This document shows positions 51,107 through 59,530 of a DNA stretch of 64,000 nt, in pieces. Source of the DNA: Lentisphaerae bacterium RIFOXYA12_64_32. Lineage in GTDB: Bacteria; Verrucomicrobiota; Lentisphaeria; Oligosphaerales; YB12-FULL-65-16. The notes beneath the pieces were generated by a model that saw only the letters and a list, made by a program, of their open reading frames with translations, was not told where the DNA came from and did not search any database. The DNA lies in the NCBI GenBank assembly GCA_001803235.1, contig MHBL01000214.1, positions 1 through 64,000 on the forward strand, read 5' to 3'. Within the stretch, counting starts at the first letter, position 1, and each line of letters begins with the position of its first letter. A program made the position numbers and the translations under genes.

Positions 51107-53532
51107 GCTTCAATGGGGCCGCGCTCCGAAGAACGCGGAAATTTGCTCGCCATCGCGGCACTGCCATCCGGAAAAGATGGCTTCAATGGGGCCGCGCTCC
51201 GAAGAACGCGGAAATGGAAGCGCGCCGGCAGGCGCAGGCGGCAACCGACGCGCTTCAATGGGGCCGCGCTCCGAAGAACGCGGAAATGACAACGGTGTTA
51301 GCGGCAGCTTTGCAGTTCTGGAGCTTCAATGGGGCCGCGCTCCGAAGAACGCGGAAATAGCGATCCTCGACCGCGCGGCAAAGAAGTACGCAGCGCTTCA
51401 ATGGGGCCGCGCTCCGAAGAACGCGGAAATATGGCTTCGTGGCCACGACGTAACCAAGAGACACAACCGCTTCAATGGGGCCGCGCTCCGAAGAACGCGG
51501 AAATAAGCCCAAACACAGACGAGACGGCAACCACGGTCCGTGCTTCAATGGGGCCGCGCTCCGAAGAACGCGGAAATAACGGCCATGACAGGACAAGGTT
51601 TGCTACTGCTGCGTGCTTCAATGGGGCCGCGCTCCGAAGAACGCGGAAATCTGAATCTGTCCGAGTTGCAACGCTACCTGGAAACAGCTTCAATGGGGCC
51701 GCGCTCCGAAGAACGCGGAAATCCAGACCCCACACCCACCACCCGGCAATCTTCGCATCGCTTCAATGGGGCCGCGCTCCGAAGAACGCGGAAATCACGG
51801 ACCACTGCGCGCTCTGGTTCGTGGCCGGGTCGCTTCAATGGGGCCGCGCTCCGAAGAACGCGGAAATCGACCCGGGCATCACCTGATAGCCGGTCCCGCA
51901 GCAGCTTCAATGGGGCCGCGCTCCGAAGAACGCGGAAATTCGGTACCGGCGTGCGCGACAACCCGCTCGTCGGCGGGCTTCAATGGGGCCGCGCTCCGAA
52001 GAACGCGGAAATCGGCCGTCAACGGTGCCGAGGACATCGATGTCTACACGCTTCAATGGGGCCGCGCTCCGAAGAACGCGGAAATAGGCTGCGGGAGGAC
52101 AGCCGCCGCCTGCGCGCAGCCGCGCTTCAATGGGGCCGCGCTCCGAAGAACGCGGAAATGCAGGCGCGGTTTCTCGAGGCGGGCGGTTTTGTCGAGCTTC
52201 AATGGGGCCGCGCTCCGAAGAACGCGGAAATCATTGACCCGGTCGAACTCGGCCCGCGCCGGGGCCGTGCTTCAATGGGGCCGCGCTCCGAAGAACGCGG
52301 AAATCCAGACGAGCATTGTGGCGCGGCAGTGCCTGGCCAGGCTTCAATGGGGCCGCGCTCCGAAGAACGCGGAAATCATTTCACCGCGGTCTCTAGCTCG
52401 GAGATCGCCTCGCTTCAATGGGGCCGCGCTCCGAAGAACGCGGAAATGTCTGGCTCGGTGTCGTGGGGTTCCTCGGCATGATGGGGCTTCAATGGGGCCG
52501 CGCTCCGAAGAACGCGGAAATAACTTGGCCATGAGCCGGTCAAACCACTTCGCGTGGCTTCAATGGGGCCGCGCTCCGAAGAACGCGGAAATCGATGGCG
52601 GTGTTGTTACTATTCCCGAAGCCGGCAGGCTTCAATGGGGCCGCGCTCCGAAGAACGCGGAAATCCAGCATCGGGGTTGAACTGCTCCCGATTCTGCAGG
52701 CTTCAATGGGGCCGCGCTCCGAAGAACGCGGAAATGGCGCGGAGAATAGTTTTCGGACGGCGGACTTGGCAGCTTCAATGGGGCCGCGCTCCGAAGAACG
52801 CGGAAATTTGCGGGTATGACGAGCGCATGGAAGGCTACGGCCGCGCTTCAATGGGGCCGCGCTCCGAAGAACGCGGAAATCGACAAGCGCGACAAGCCGG
52901 TGAGCAAGTAACCCCGCTTCAATGGGGCCGCGCTCCGAAGAACGCGGAAATAACTATCACTCGTTGTTGTCATCGAACCGCCTAGTCAGCTTCAATGGGG
53001 CCGCGCTCCGAAGAACGCGGAAATAAAACGTATTTCGTCGATCCAGCCATCCAATGCAGTGCTTCAATGGGGCCGCGCTCCGAAGAACGCGGAAATTCAC
53101 CCTCTACGGCTGCACCAGCCGCCGGACCGCGATGCTTCAATGGGGCCGCGCTCCGAAGAACGCGGAAATACGCTGGCCGGGTACGGGGCCGTGAACGGGG
53201 TCTCGCTTCAATGGGGCCGCGCTCCGAAGAACGCGGAAATTAATGTAGGCACAACGGCAATGAACGGGGGAGTAGCTGGCTTCAATGGGGCCGCGCTCCG
53301 AAGAACGCGGAAATCCAACTCGGGACGCTGGAGAGGAACGCAGTAGACCTAGCTTCAATGGGGCCGCGCTCCGAAGAACGCGGAAATAAGAAGTCTATCG
53401 TTCTTCGAGTGGAGAACTACAAGGCTTCAATGGGGCCGCGCTCCGAAGAACGCGGAAATTCCTGTAAGCATGGCAACCATGCTTCTCGATTGTTTGGCTT
53501 CAATGGGGCCGCGCTCCGAAGAACGCGGAAAT
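51107..53532 (-). CRISPR. CRISPR array, 34 repeats of 36 nt, type I-G
   Basis: Thirty-four repeats start at 51107 and recur every 71-74 nt to 53497, giving 33 spacers of 35-38 nt. Read on the minus strand each repeat begins ATTTCCGCG and ends CCCCATTGAAGC. I found no variant repeat, even at the distal (left) end. On the minus strand the repeat folds as CCGCGUUC-UUCG-GAGCGCGG, an 8-bp stem (one G-U pair) closed by a cUUCGg tetraloop. Read the other way the G-U becomes an A-C mismatch. With the leader and promoter on the right, this sets transcription on the minus strand, with the newest spacer next to 53497. I see no repeated spacers. The matching cas genes lie immediately to the right. Confidence 0.98.
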
Positions 53533-53709
53533 GGTCGCCATCCAAACTATAAGCACTGCAACCGCTTGTGGCAAGCGTTGCGAGCACCCCTGTCCGGCAG
53601 TGCCCGGCACGCATCCGCGGGTGGCTGCAGTGCATCCGTAACTTGCTGATTATCAAAGAGCACGAGCGGCACAGGCGGGGACCGCCATGACCCCACCGCT
53701 CGCGATGCC
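53533..53709 (-). promoter_or_regulatory. CRISPR leader
   Basis: This 177-nt non-coding stretch lies between the cas2 stop and the first repeat. On the minus strand it contains TTGATAATCAGCAAGTTA (53656-53639), which resembles the conserved AT-rich motif of many CRISPR leaders, and a promoter close to the first repeat. Confidence 0.8.
53546..53574 (-). promoter_or_regulatory. CRISPR array promoter TTGCCA-N17-TATAGT
   Basis: On the minus strand TTGCCA (53574-53569) and TATAGT (53551-53546) are exactly 17 nt apart. The expected start point near 53539 is only a few nt before the first repeat. Five of six bases match consensus in each box. Confidence 0.7.
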
Positions 53710-54000
53710 CTACACGACCTGAACCCGCGTCGGCGGTTCGTAGCGCCGGCCCAGGCACTGGAGCGCCGTTTCCAGCGCCGTCTCGGATGACCCGAGATCG
53801 AGCACCAGGACCTGGTCCTGGTCCCGGTGAATCAGTTCGGACAATGCGCCTTGGAGTACGACGCGTTCCCGCTCGTTGAGTTGGCAGAAGAAGACGCTGA
53901 ACTGCACGTGATCGCCATTATCCTCCAAGGTCTTGAACACCTTGGTCCGGCGCTTGTCATCGGCAATATCGTAGGTGACCAGGTAATGCCGTCGTGCCAT
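53710..54000 (-). CDS. cas2: CRISPR-associated endoribonuclease Cas2
   Basis: The 96-residue protein begins MARRHYLVTYDIADDKRRTKVFKTLEDNG, the Cas2 ferredoxin-like fold with the conserved Asp after the first strand (YDI). It continues VQFSVFFCQLNERE. It bridges two Cas1 dimers in spacer acquisition. The ATG at 54000 lies 4 nt after the cas4-cas1 stop. Confidence 0.96.
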   Translation of the reverse strand: MARRHYLVTYDIADDKRRTKVFKTLEDNGDHVQFSVFFCQLNERERVVLQGALSELIHRDQDQVLVLDLGSSETALETALQCLGRRYEPPTRVQVV

Positions 54001-54004
54001 GGGG

Positions 54005-55741
54005 TCACCTCGTCGTGAACCCGGTATAGGCTGGGACGTCACCGCGGAACCAGCGACCGAGCAGTCGCGCCTGCATGCGGATGATCGAGCGCCACGAGGC
54101 GCGGTAGTCGAACAGCGGATGCGTCACCAATTGATCGAGTCGCGCTTCGTAGGCTTGGATGAACGCCTTGCGTCCGGCGGGTTGGAGCAGGCATCCGGCC
54201 GCGGAGCATTCGAAGTTCCGGGGCGCGACCATGCCGGTGTTCAGCGCGCTCAGTACGGCACTGTCGACCACGAGCGGCCGGAACTCTTCCATAAGGTCGA
54301 GCGCTAGCCCGGGACGACCGTGTCGTGCCTGGTGGTACAATCCCCACCACGGGTCGAGGCCCTCGGCGTGCAGGGCGACCGTGCACTCCTTGGCAAGCAG
54401 CGCGTAGCCGAACGAGAGCAATGCATTGACCGGATCGAGCGGCGGGCGACGGTTGCGTCCCTCGAAGAGGTTGCTGCCGTCGAACGCCGGCGCACGGATC
54501 ATGGTCCCGAAGTGCCGGAAATAGGCCGCCGCCAGTGCCCCTTCGAGCCCGAGCAGCGCCGGCAGTTCCTCGGCCTTCTCGGCGCGCCCGCACCAGTCGG
54601 CCATGTCGACAAGCGCGTCTTCCGGGCGGGGTTGAGCGTTGCGCCGCAGCATGGTGCGTTGGTTCGCGCCCTTGGCGCGGACGATTTCCCGGGCCAGAGC
54701 CAGGGCCCGCTGCGGGTCGCGCGCCGCCTCGTACTGAGCTGCACGGTTAAAGCCGTTACGCACGGCGAACCCGCTCGTCATACCGTAGAACCAGTGCCCG
54801 CTGGACAGATGCACGACCGGGATCCCTGCCTCGCAGAGCAGATGAATCGCCTGCGCCGTGACGAGAATGTTGCCGCAGAGCACGAGCTGGCTGATGTCCT
54901 TGAGCGGCACGGACGCGAGTTCCGCACCGTCTTTCCGGACCACCAGCGAGTTGCTCGTCTTGCCGATCACTGCGCCCTGCTCCTGGACGTAAAACGGCAG
55001 CGCATCGTCGCGCACCGGGTAGAGCCGCCGCACCTCCGGCGCGGCCGGGTCCGGGGGCACGGCACGCAGCGCGGATGTCTCGTCCGGCAGGCAGATGCCG
55101 GACAACGAACAGCCGTTGCACTTGGGGCTGTCGTCGAGCGGTGGCGGGAGTTGGCTGGCCAATGCCGCCAGGCGTGTCTGCTCGATCAAGGCCAGCGTGC
55201 GGGCTTCGAGTTCCGCGGTGAACGGTACATCCACGCGTGTCCGGGACCCGGCGAAGTACAGAATGCCATGGTCGCAGCGATAGCCGTGCTCGCGCAGCAG
55301 CAGCCCTTGCGCCATGAGTTGGACGCGCTCGGGTTCCCACGAGCGCTCGGGGTTGTCCGGGACCTTGCCACGCTTGCGTTCGACCGGCACGGCTTCGCTC
55401 TCCGCGCTGGAGACCAAGTCGAGCTTGGCCGTCAGGCCGAGCCGCGCCGAGGAAAGCGGCACCGACCGCGTGATCTCCGGGGGCTCATCGCCAGGAACAC
55501 CGACATCATGAGTCCCATGTGTCTCATGGGTCTCATGCTTCCCGGGAAGCGCATCCGGCAGCACGTGGTCTATCGCGTCGACGCGACGATGGACCTGGCG
55601 ACCTTGCTCGGTGTAGACGTTGTCTTCCCAGCGCCCTTCGGCATGCATCAGATGGAACAGCCGCGGGCAGTACGCATACTCGTTGAGCATGCGCACCGGC
55701 AAGAGATCGGCGCCCTGGACTGTGTCGGATGCCGCTTGCAT
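54005..55741 (-). CDS. cas4/cas1: Cas4-Cas1 fusion protein
   Basis: The 578-residue protein joins Cas4 (about 1-215) and Cas1 (about 230-578). Cas4 has the first iron-sulphur Cys in NEYAYCPRLFHLMH, the nuclease strand AVPVERKRGKVPD and the cluster CNGCSLSGIC. Cas1 has catalytic Glu in LLGLEGALAAAYF, His in WGLYHQARHGRPGLALDLMEEFRP and the acidic residue in that helix. The fusion is typical of type I-G, where Cas4 trims and selects prespacers. Between conserved Cas4 parts, HETHETHGTHD is encoded by three tandem 9-bp units (55507-55537), which look like an in-frame insertion. I start at 55741 after GAGGG; a longer frame to 55807 would translate another repeat array (MSPMSPMGPM...). Confidence 0.93.
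   Translation of the reverse strand: MQAASDTVQGADLLPVRMLNEYAYCPRLFHLMHAEGRWEDNVYTEQGRQVHRRVDAIDHVLPDALPGKHETHETHGTHDVGVPGDEPPEITRSVPLSSARLGLTAKLDLVSSAESEAVPVERKRGKVPDNPERSWEPERVQLMAQGLLLREHGYRCDHGILYFAGSRTRVDVPFTAELEARTLALIEQTRLAALASQLPPPLDDSPKCNGCSLSGICLPDETSALRAVPPDPAAPEVRRLYPVRDDALPFYVQEQGAVIGKTSNSLVVRKDGAELASVPLKDISQLVLCGNILVTAQAIHLLCEAGIPVVHLSSGHWFYGMTSGFAVRNGFNRAAQYEAARDPQRALALAREIVRAKGANQRTMLRRNAQPRPEDALVDMADWCGRAEKAEELPALLGLEGALAAAYFRHFGTMIRAPAFDGSNLFEGRNRRPPLDPVNALLSFGYALLAKECTVALHAEGLDPWWGLYHQARHGRPGLALDLMEEFRPLVVDSAVLSALNTGMVAPRNFECSAAGCLLQPAGRKAFIQAYEARLDQLVTHPLFDYRASWRSIIRMQARLLGRWFRGDVPAYTGFTTR
55507..55537. repeat. 9-bp tandem repeat array A inside cas4-cas1
   Basis: Three units, CATGAGTCC, CATGTGTCT and CATGGGTCT, plus a partial one, are translated in frame as the HET/HGT tripeptides of the Cas4 part. 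Confidence 0.85.
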
Positions 55742-55759
55742 CGTCTGCGTGCCCTCGCG

Positions 55760-55813
55760 CATGGGTCGCATGCGTCTCATGGGACCCATGGGACTCATGG
55801 GACTCATGGAACC
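55760..55813. repeat. 9-bp tandem repeat array B at the 3' end of the four-helix-bundle gene
   Basis: Six consecutive units (CATGGGTCG, CATGCGTCT, CATGGGACC, CATGGGACT, CATGGGACT, CATGGAACC) fill the gap between the four-helix-bundle stop and cas4-cas1. Confidence 0.9.
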
Positions 55814-56496
55814 TATGCTTCGGTACCACGCTGCTTCGACTGGCGGTAGTCCGTCCGCATGCGGTAGAGCCGCTCGGTGAAGCCGCCGTTCTCGAGGAAC
55901 GCCCTGTCGAGCGCCTTGAGCTGCCGGTCGATGAGAAAATTGGCCTGATGGATCAGGCAGATGATCGTGTTCGCCGCGACCTCCGGCGTCCCGTCTTTCA
56001 CATAGGTCTCATACGTCCCATACGACCGGTTCTCCGCCCGCGCCAACGCCCGGACCGCCTGCGCCTTCGGGTGCGTCTTGCCCCAGAGCGGCAACTTGTG
56101 ATTGCGCAGATAGTCCTCGTAGTCGCGCAGCAGCTCCTCGAGACTGCCACGCGCGACACCGGTCAGTTTGAGTTCGCTCTTCTTCGACGTGCCGGAGACC
56201 ATGCTGCCCTCGGCAATGTTCTGCTTGCCGCTGCGCGCCGCCTGCACCATCTGGTCGTAGGTGCGCGAGCGCGGGTCCACAAACCGCTCGCAGAACACCA
56301 GCGTGGCGTCGAACACAATCTCGGCCACGATGTACGATGCGAGCTTGCGGTAGTCGCCATGCGCGGGAATCAGCCCCGCCGGTTCGGGTGCAGACTCCAA
56401 CAACCGCATCACCGCCGCCACCCGGTCCCGGACGTCCGGGTCCGAGTGGCGCGCCAAAGGTTCCAGCATCTCACGCACTCGCCTGATGTCAGCCAT
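55813..56496 (-). CDS. four-helix-bundle suffix-domain protein inserted in the cas operon
   Basis: The 227-residue protein has the distinctive core YRKLASYIVAEIVFDATLVFCERFVD, SRTYDQMVQAARSGKQNIAEGS, SGTSKKSELKLTGVARGSLEELLRDYEDYLR and a final NTIICLIHQANFLIDRQLKALDRAFLENGGFTERLYRMR. This matches the 'four helix bundle suffix domain' family, related to 23S rRNA intervening-sequence (IVP) and bAvd proteins. No enzymatic motif is present; the fold is basic and may bind nucleic acid. It is not a known Cas protein, yet it sits between csb2 and cas4-cas1 in the same orientation. Tandem 9-bp arrays lie at both ends and one (SYGTYETYV) inside. AGAGGAG lies 6 nt before the ATG at 56496. Confidence 0.88.
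   Translation of the reverse strand: MADIRRVREMLEPLARHSDPDVRDRVAAVMRLLESAPEPAGLIPAHGDYRKLASYIVAEIVFDATLVFCERFVDPRSRTYDQMVQAARSGKQNIAEGSMVSGTSKKSELKLTGVARGSLEELLRDYEDYLRNHKLPLWGKTHPKAQAVRALARAENRSYGTYETYVKDGTPEVAANTIICLIHQANFLIDRQLKALDRAFLENGGFTERLYRMRTDYRQSKQRGTEA
56001..56027. repeat. 9-bp tandem repeat array C inside the four-helix-bundle gene
   Basis: Units CATAGGTCT, CATACGTCC and CATACGACC are translated in frame as YGT/YET/YV. They lie in a charged linker between the bundle and its C-terminal suffix helix. Confidence 0.8.
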
Positions 56497-56523
56497 GCGA
56501 ATGCTCCTCTCTTGTTCCAAGTT

Positions 56524-56577
56524 CATGGGTCCCATAGGTCTCATGGGCCCCATGCTTCTCATTCGACTCACGCGACT
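56524..56577. repeat. 9-bp tandem repeat array D between csb2 and the four-helix-bundle gene
   Basis: Six units from CATGGGTCC to CACGCGACT, increasingly degenerate toward the csb2 stop, occupy most of the 80-nt gap upstream of the four-helix-bundle start. Confidence 0.85.
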
Positions 56578-58331
56578 CACCCCGCTCCGACGCCCGCCCC
56601 CGCCGACTCCGCCGCGAACAGGCCCAGGCCGAAGTGACTGGAGTGCCCCAGCATGATCGGTCCGGGTTGAGGCAAGGGGAAATGTATGTTCACCTCATAG
56701 CCAATCTTCGCCGCGTTCGTGGCTTGACCTCGCTCCCCGTGCGCTTGGTGGATGCTGACCCAACCGACGCGTGCGGCCAGAACTTGAACACCTGCGATTG
56801 GCAGGTCACGGTTAGACAATTCCTTGAGAACCTGCTCTTTCACTGAATCGCCTGGCTTGGCCCGTCCGTTCCTGGCAAAGACATGCCGTGGAGGGACGAA
56901 AGGTGTCACCGTCACCCACCGACGGCACGGGGTCGGGTCGAGGCAAGGCGGTGGGGGTACAGACGCGTCGAGCGGCACCAGCGTCACAGTCCAGGGATCG
57001 CCATGATACCCCAGAGGCAATGGAGCCTCGGCGGCACCGAGAAACGCATCTTGTTCGGCGTGATCAAAGGGGGCAGCGCGCCAAACGCAGAGACGGGCGG
57101 GTCTTCCGTCCTCCCAGTGTACGAAGAAGACCGAGTGGCGGTGTCCCGCCAGGTTCTTGCCCCCGCAGTCCTTACCGCTGATGAGGGCTGCCCGCTCGCG
57201 TAGCTCCAACGGTGCTGACCGCCAGTCTTCTACGGTACCTCCGCTCTCGATCCGGAGAAGTTGTCTGATCACACGACCGCGGAAACGCTGTGTGAGCCGA
57301 ACCGTGTCCTTCATCGTAGGCCAGACGCGGGCACCGATAGCGAACTGCACCAGCGAGACAGACTTCCGGCGGACGACTGGTCGCGGGCGTGGACGAGACG
57401 CAGGGCGTTGTGGGCGGGTTGCATACAGCCACCGGGCCCCTGGCGGGATGGTTGAGTTGGCGACGGCCGGGTCATCGGTGCTGGCCTGGATCTGGTCTAA
57501 GGTCGCATCAGGACAAGTGCAGAGGACGGGAACCATACCCGTGTCGCGCTTCACGGCGAGTTGACAGTTCGGCGCAGGGACGCTGTTGGCGCAACCCACA
57601 ACGAGACGAATCTCGGTGATAGACTCGGCGCGACCGAAGTAGGTCATGCGAACAAGACATGCCTCCAGGAGAGCGACCGTTTCCCGATTCCACTCGACAC
57701 CGGACAGGAACCACCAGACCGATGGCGCGGGGTCTTCGGCATCCGCACTTCCGGCGAGCCAAAAGTTGTCGGCCACCTTGGTTGGGTTGTAGGTTCTGGC
57801 GTCCGGCGGGTACCGCCTGATCCTGCGGGTGGTCGCCGTCTTCTTGACGCGCTTGAACTCCTGCCAAATGGCATCGTCATCGACGACACGCTCACCCAGG
57901 CTCCTCGCCTGAGAGTCGAAGAGTTCGAGGACTGGACTGCCGTCTCGTGCCTCCACTTGCACTCCATACGACGCGCCCAACCGTTCTTTCAGCAGTCGGC
58001 TCAGCCTGATGAGTTCCAACTTGCGCGGAGGAGGGTGCCCCCAACCGAAGTCCGCAGGTTGGTATTGCCGGAGACCCGGCCCTCGCCATGAGAAGGCCGG
58101 AAGATGCCAGGCAACCGCACTCGTACAGAAAGCCCGTGCCAGGGCTTCGCGTTGGCCCGGGGCGATCTCTCCCGTCTCCCGTTCGTACTGGTACGACCTC
58201 GCGATGACCGCCCGGATCAGCCGCCACGGGCTTGGCGGCCATTCCCCGTGCGGGTCATCGTAGGGAAAGACCTTCCAGGGGGTGGCATGAAACCGCCCCA
58301 ACGGAAAGGTCTGGTGAAGGATGATCTGCAT
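56577..58331 (-). CDS. csb2: type I-G Cas5-Cas6 fusion (Csb2)
   Basis: The 584-residue protein has an N-terminal RAMP part (LHQTFPLGRFHATPWKVFPYDDPHGEWPPSPWRLIRAV), typical of Csb2, and ends with the Cas6-like glycine-rich motif GPIMLGHSSHFGLGLF. In type I-G this fusion caps the crRNA 5' end and processes repeats. His residues in QAHGER and GHSSHF are candidates for the RNase site. The ATG at 58331 follows GGAGG 5 nt upstream; a GTG at 58346 overlapping the csb1 stop is the alternative. The Ala/Gly-rich last 12 residues adjoin the tandem-repeat array. Confidence 0.9.
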   Translation of the reverse strand: MQIILHQTFPLGRFHATPWKVFPYDDPHGEWPPSPWRLIRAVIARSYQYERETGEIAPGQREALARAFCTSAVAWHLPAFSWRGPGLRQYQPADFGWGHPPPRKLELIRLSRLLKERLGASYGVQVEARDGSPVLELFDSQARSLGERVVDDDAIWQEFKRVKKTATTRRIRRYPPDARTYNPTKVADNFWLAGSADAEDPAPSVWWFLSGVEWNRETVALLEACLVRMTYFGRAESITEIRLVVGCANSVPAPNCQLAVKRDTGMVPVLCTCPDATLDQIQASTDDPAVANSTIPPGARWLYATRPQRPASRPRPRPVVRRKSVSLVQFAIGARVWPTMKDTVRLTQRFRGRVIRQLLRIESGGTVEDWRSAPLELRERAALISGKDCGGKNLAGHRHSVFFVHWEDGRPARLCVWRAAPFDHAEQDAFLGAAEAPLPLGYHGDPWTVTLVPLDASVPPPPCLDPTPCRRWVTVTPFVPPRHVFARNGRAKPGDSVKEQVLKELSNRDLPIAGVQVLAARVGWVSIHQAHGERGQATNAAKIGYEVNIHFPLPQPGPIMLGHSSHFGLGLFAAESAGAGVGAG

Positions 58332-58342
58332 GGGAACCTCCG

Positions 58343-59515
58343 TCACTCATTCGTGCCGGCTTCGTCCGAGTCATCTTCCTCTGCGGCCTCAGGCGTCTTG
58401 TCTGGCTTGTCTTCCGCTGCCTTGAAGAGTTCAGAAGACGGCCAGTAGACCTTGGTGACGCGAGTAGCAGGGTCGGTGAATTTGCAATCTTTGTCTTTGA
58501 TTGCCTCACGGATGTTCACGCCCAAAGTGGCGATGTCCAAGTCCTTGTCCTTGGGGTCGGTGCCGTTGGCGCCTACCCAGACCAGTTTCTGGAGTTGGAG
58601 GTCGCAGTTGCTGCGGAAGCGGAAGGGGGCGGACAGCAGCCGGTGGATCTTCCAGAACGCGAACTCGATCAGAAACTGCTTCTGGCGCTCCGAAAGCCCG
58701 AGAGTATGCGACTGTCCGTCACTGCCGGTGGTTGCCCGGCCGAACGACCGTACCAGCGCCAAGTCCAGCACAAAGGTCGCCCGAATCTCCCGGGCCGTCT
58801 CCTCGTCGACGGCGAAAATCGGTTGGCCCGATGTGGTCTTGCCCAGTTTGTCGAACTTCACCCCGGATGAACCCACACGCGCTGCGCCGGTGGCTTCATG
58901 GTGCGGTGTGAGAACGCGTGGAATCTTGATGCCCAGTGACGGGAACATGATCCCATGGACAAGCGAGTTCGGGTCATAGCGGAAGATCGTCCCAAAGACC
59001 GACCACCAATCAGTCGGAAGAGGGTGTGTCTTCTTGCCGAGATCCGGCATGCCGAAACCCAGGAGCAGATCCTGCACGAATGACCTTTCAGTTGCTCGGC
59101 CACCATCGACGACCTTGGCTTTGGGGTCAGTGAAGTAACTCGAAGCCAGACGATGCCCTTCTGATAGAGAGGTTACAACCAACCGTGTAGGCTGTTCACC
59201 GCTATCCCCCGTGAGGCATTGAACGAGAGGCAACCCCGCCAGGTCTTCATGAACGTCCAACGCCAAGGGGCTTGCATGGCAAACCGCCTCCAAGTGGTTG
59301 GCCATGCTCGCGGCGCTGTCGACGATACAGACGTCCTCGGTGGTGCCATTCGGGCGAGGCGCCTTGTAGATGACATGGCCGATTTCCGGGAAACCGGCGG
59401 GTTGGATGCGGTCTCCGCAGACGGGGGCCAGCGTCGCCTGAAGAACAAGCCGGTGTCGGGTCTTGTCTTCGAGCAAGCACTTGGCATTGAGCGTGGGATT
59501 GCACATAGCACACAT
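58343..59515 (-). CDS. csb1: type I-G Cas7-group backbone protein (Csb1)
   Basis: The 390-residue protein is Csb1-like (GSU0053 family): RLVLQATLAPVCGDRIQPAGFPEIGHVIYK, VCIVDSAASMANHLEAVC, WWSVFGTIFRYDPNSLVHGIMFPS, and ...RFRSNCDLQLQKLVWV. It should form the repeated Cas7 backbone that covers the crRNA spacer in Cascade. The Glu/Asp-rich C-terminus (about 365-390) is probably disordered. It starts 15 nt after the csx17 stop. Confidence 0.92.
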   Translation of the reverse strand: MCAMCNPTLNAKCLLEDKTRHRLVLQATLAPVCGDRIQPAGFPEIGHVIYKAPRPNGTTEDVCIVDSAASMANHLEAVCHASPLALDVHEDLAGLPLVQCLTGDSGEQPTRLVVTSLSEGHRLASSYFTDPKAKVVDGGRATERSFVQDLLLGFGMPDLGKKTHPLPTDWWSVFGTIFRYDPNSLVHGIMFPSLGIKIPRVLTPHHEATGAARVGSSGVKFDKLGKTTSGQPIFAVDEETAREIRATFVLDLALVRSFGRATTGSDGQSHTLGLSERQKQFLIEFAFWKIHRLLSAPFRFRSNCDLQLQKLVWVGANGTDPKDKDLDIATLGVNIREAIKDKDCKFTDPATRVTKVYWPSSELFKAAEDKPDKTPEAAEEDDSDEAGTNE

Positions 59516-59530
59516 GGTTGGGGCTCCTTC

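Noticed and set aside
51177-53552. Long open frames in the CRISPR array encoding repeated GPRSEERGN or FRVLRSAAPLK peptides
   Set aside because: They are the CRISPR repeat translated in different frames. The repeat-spacer period and array context explain them fully.
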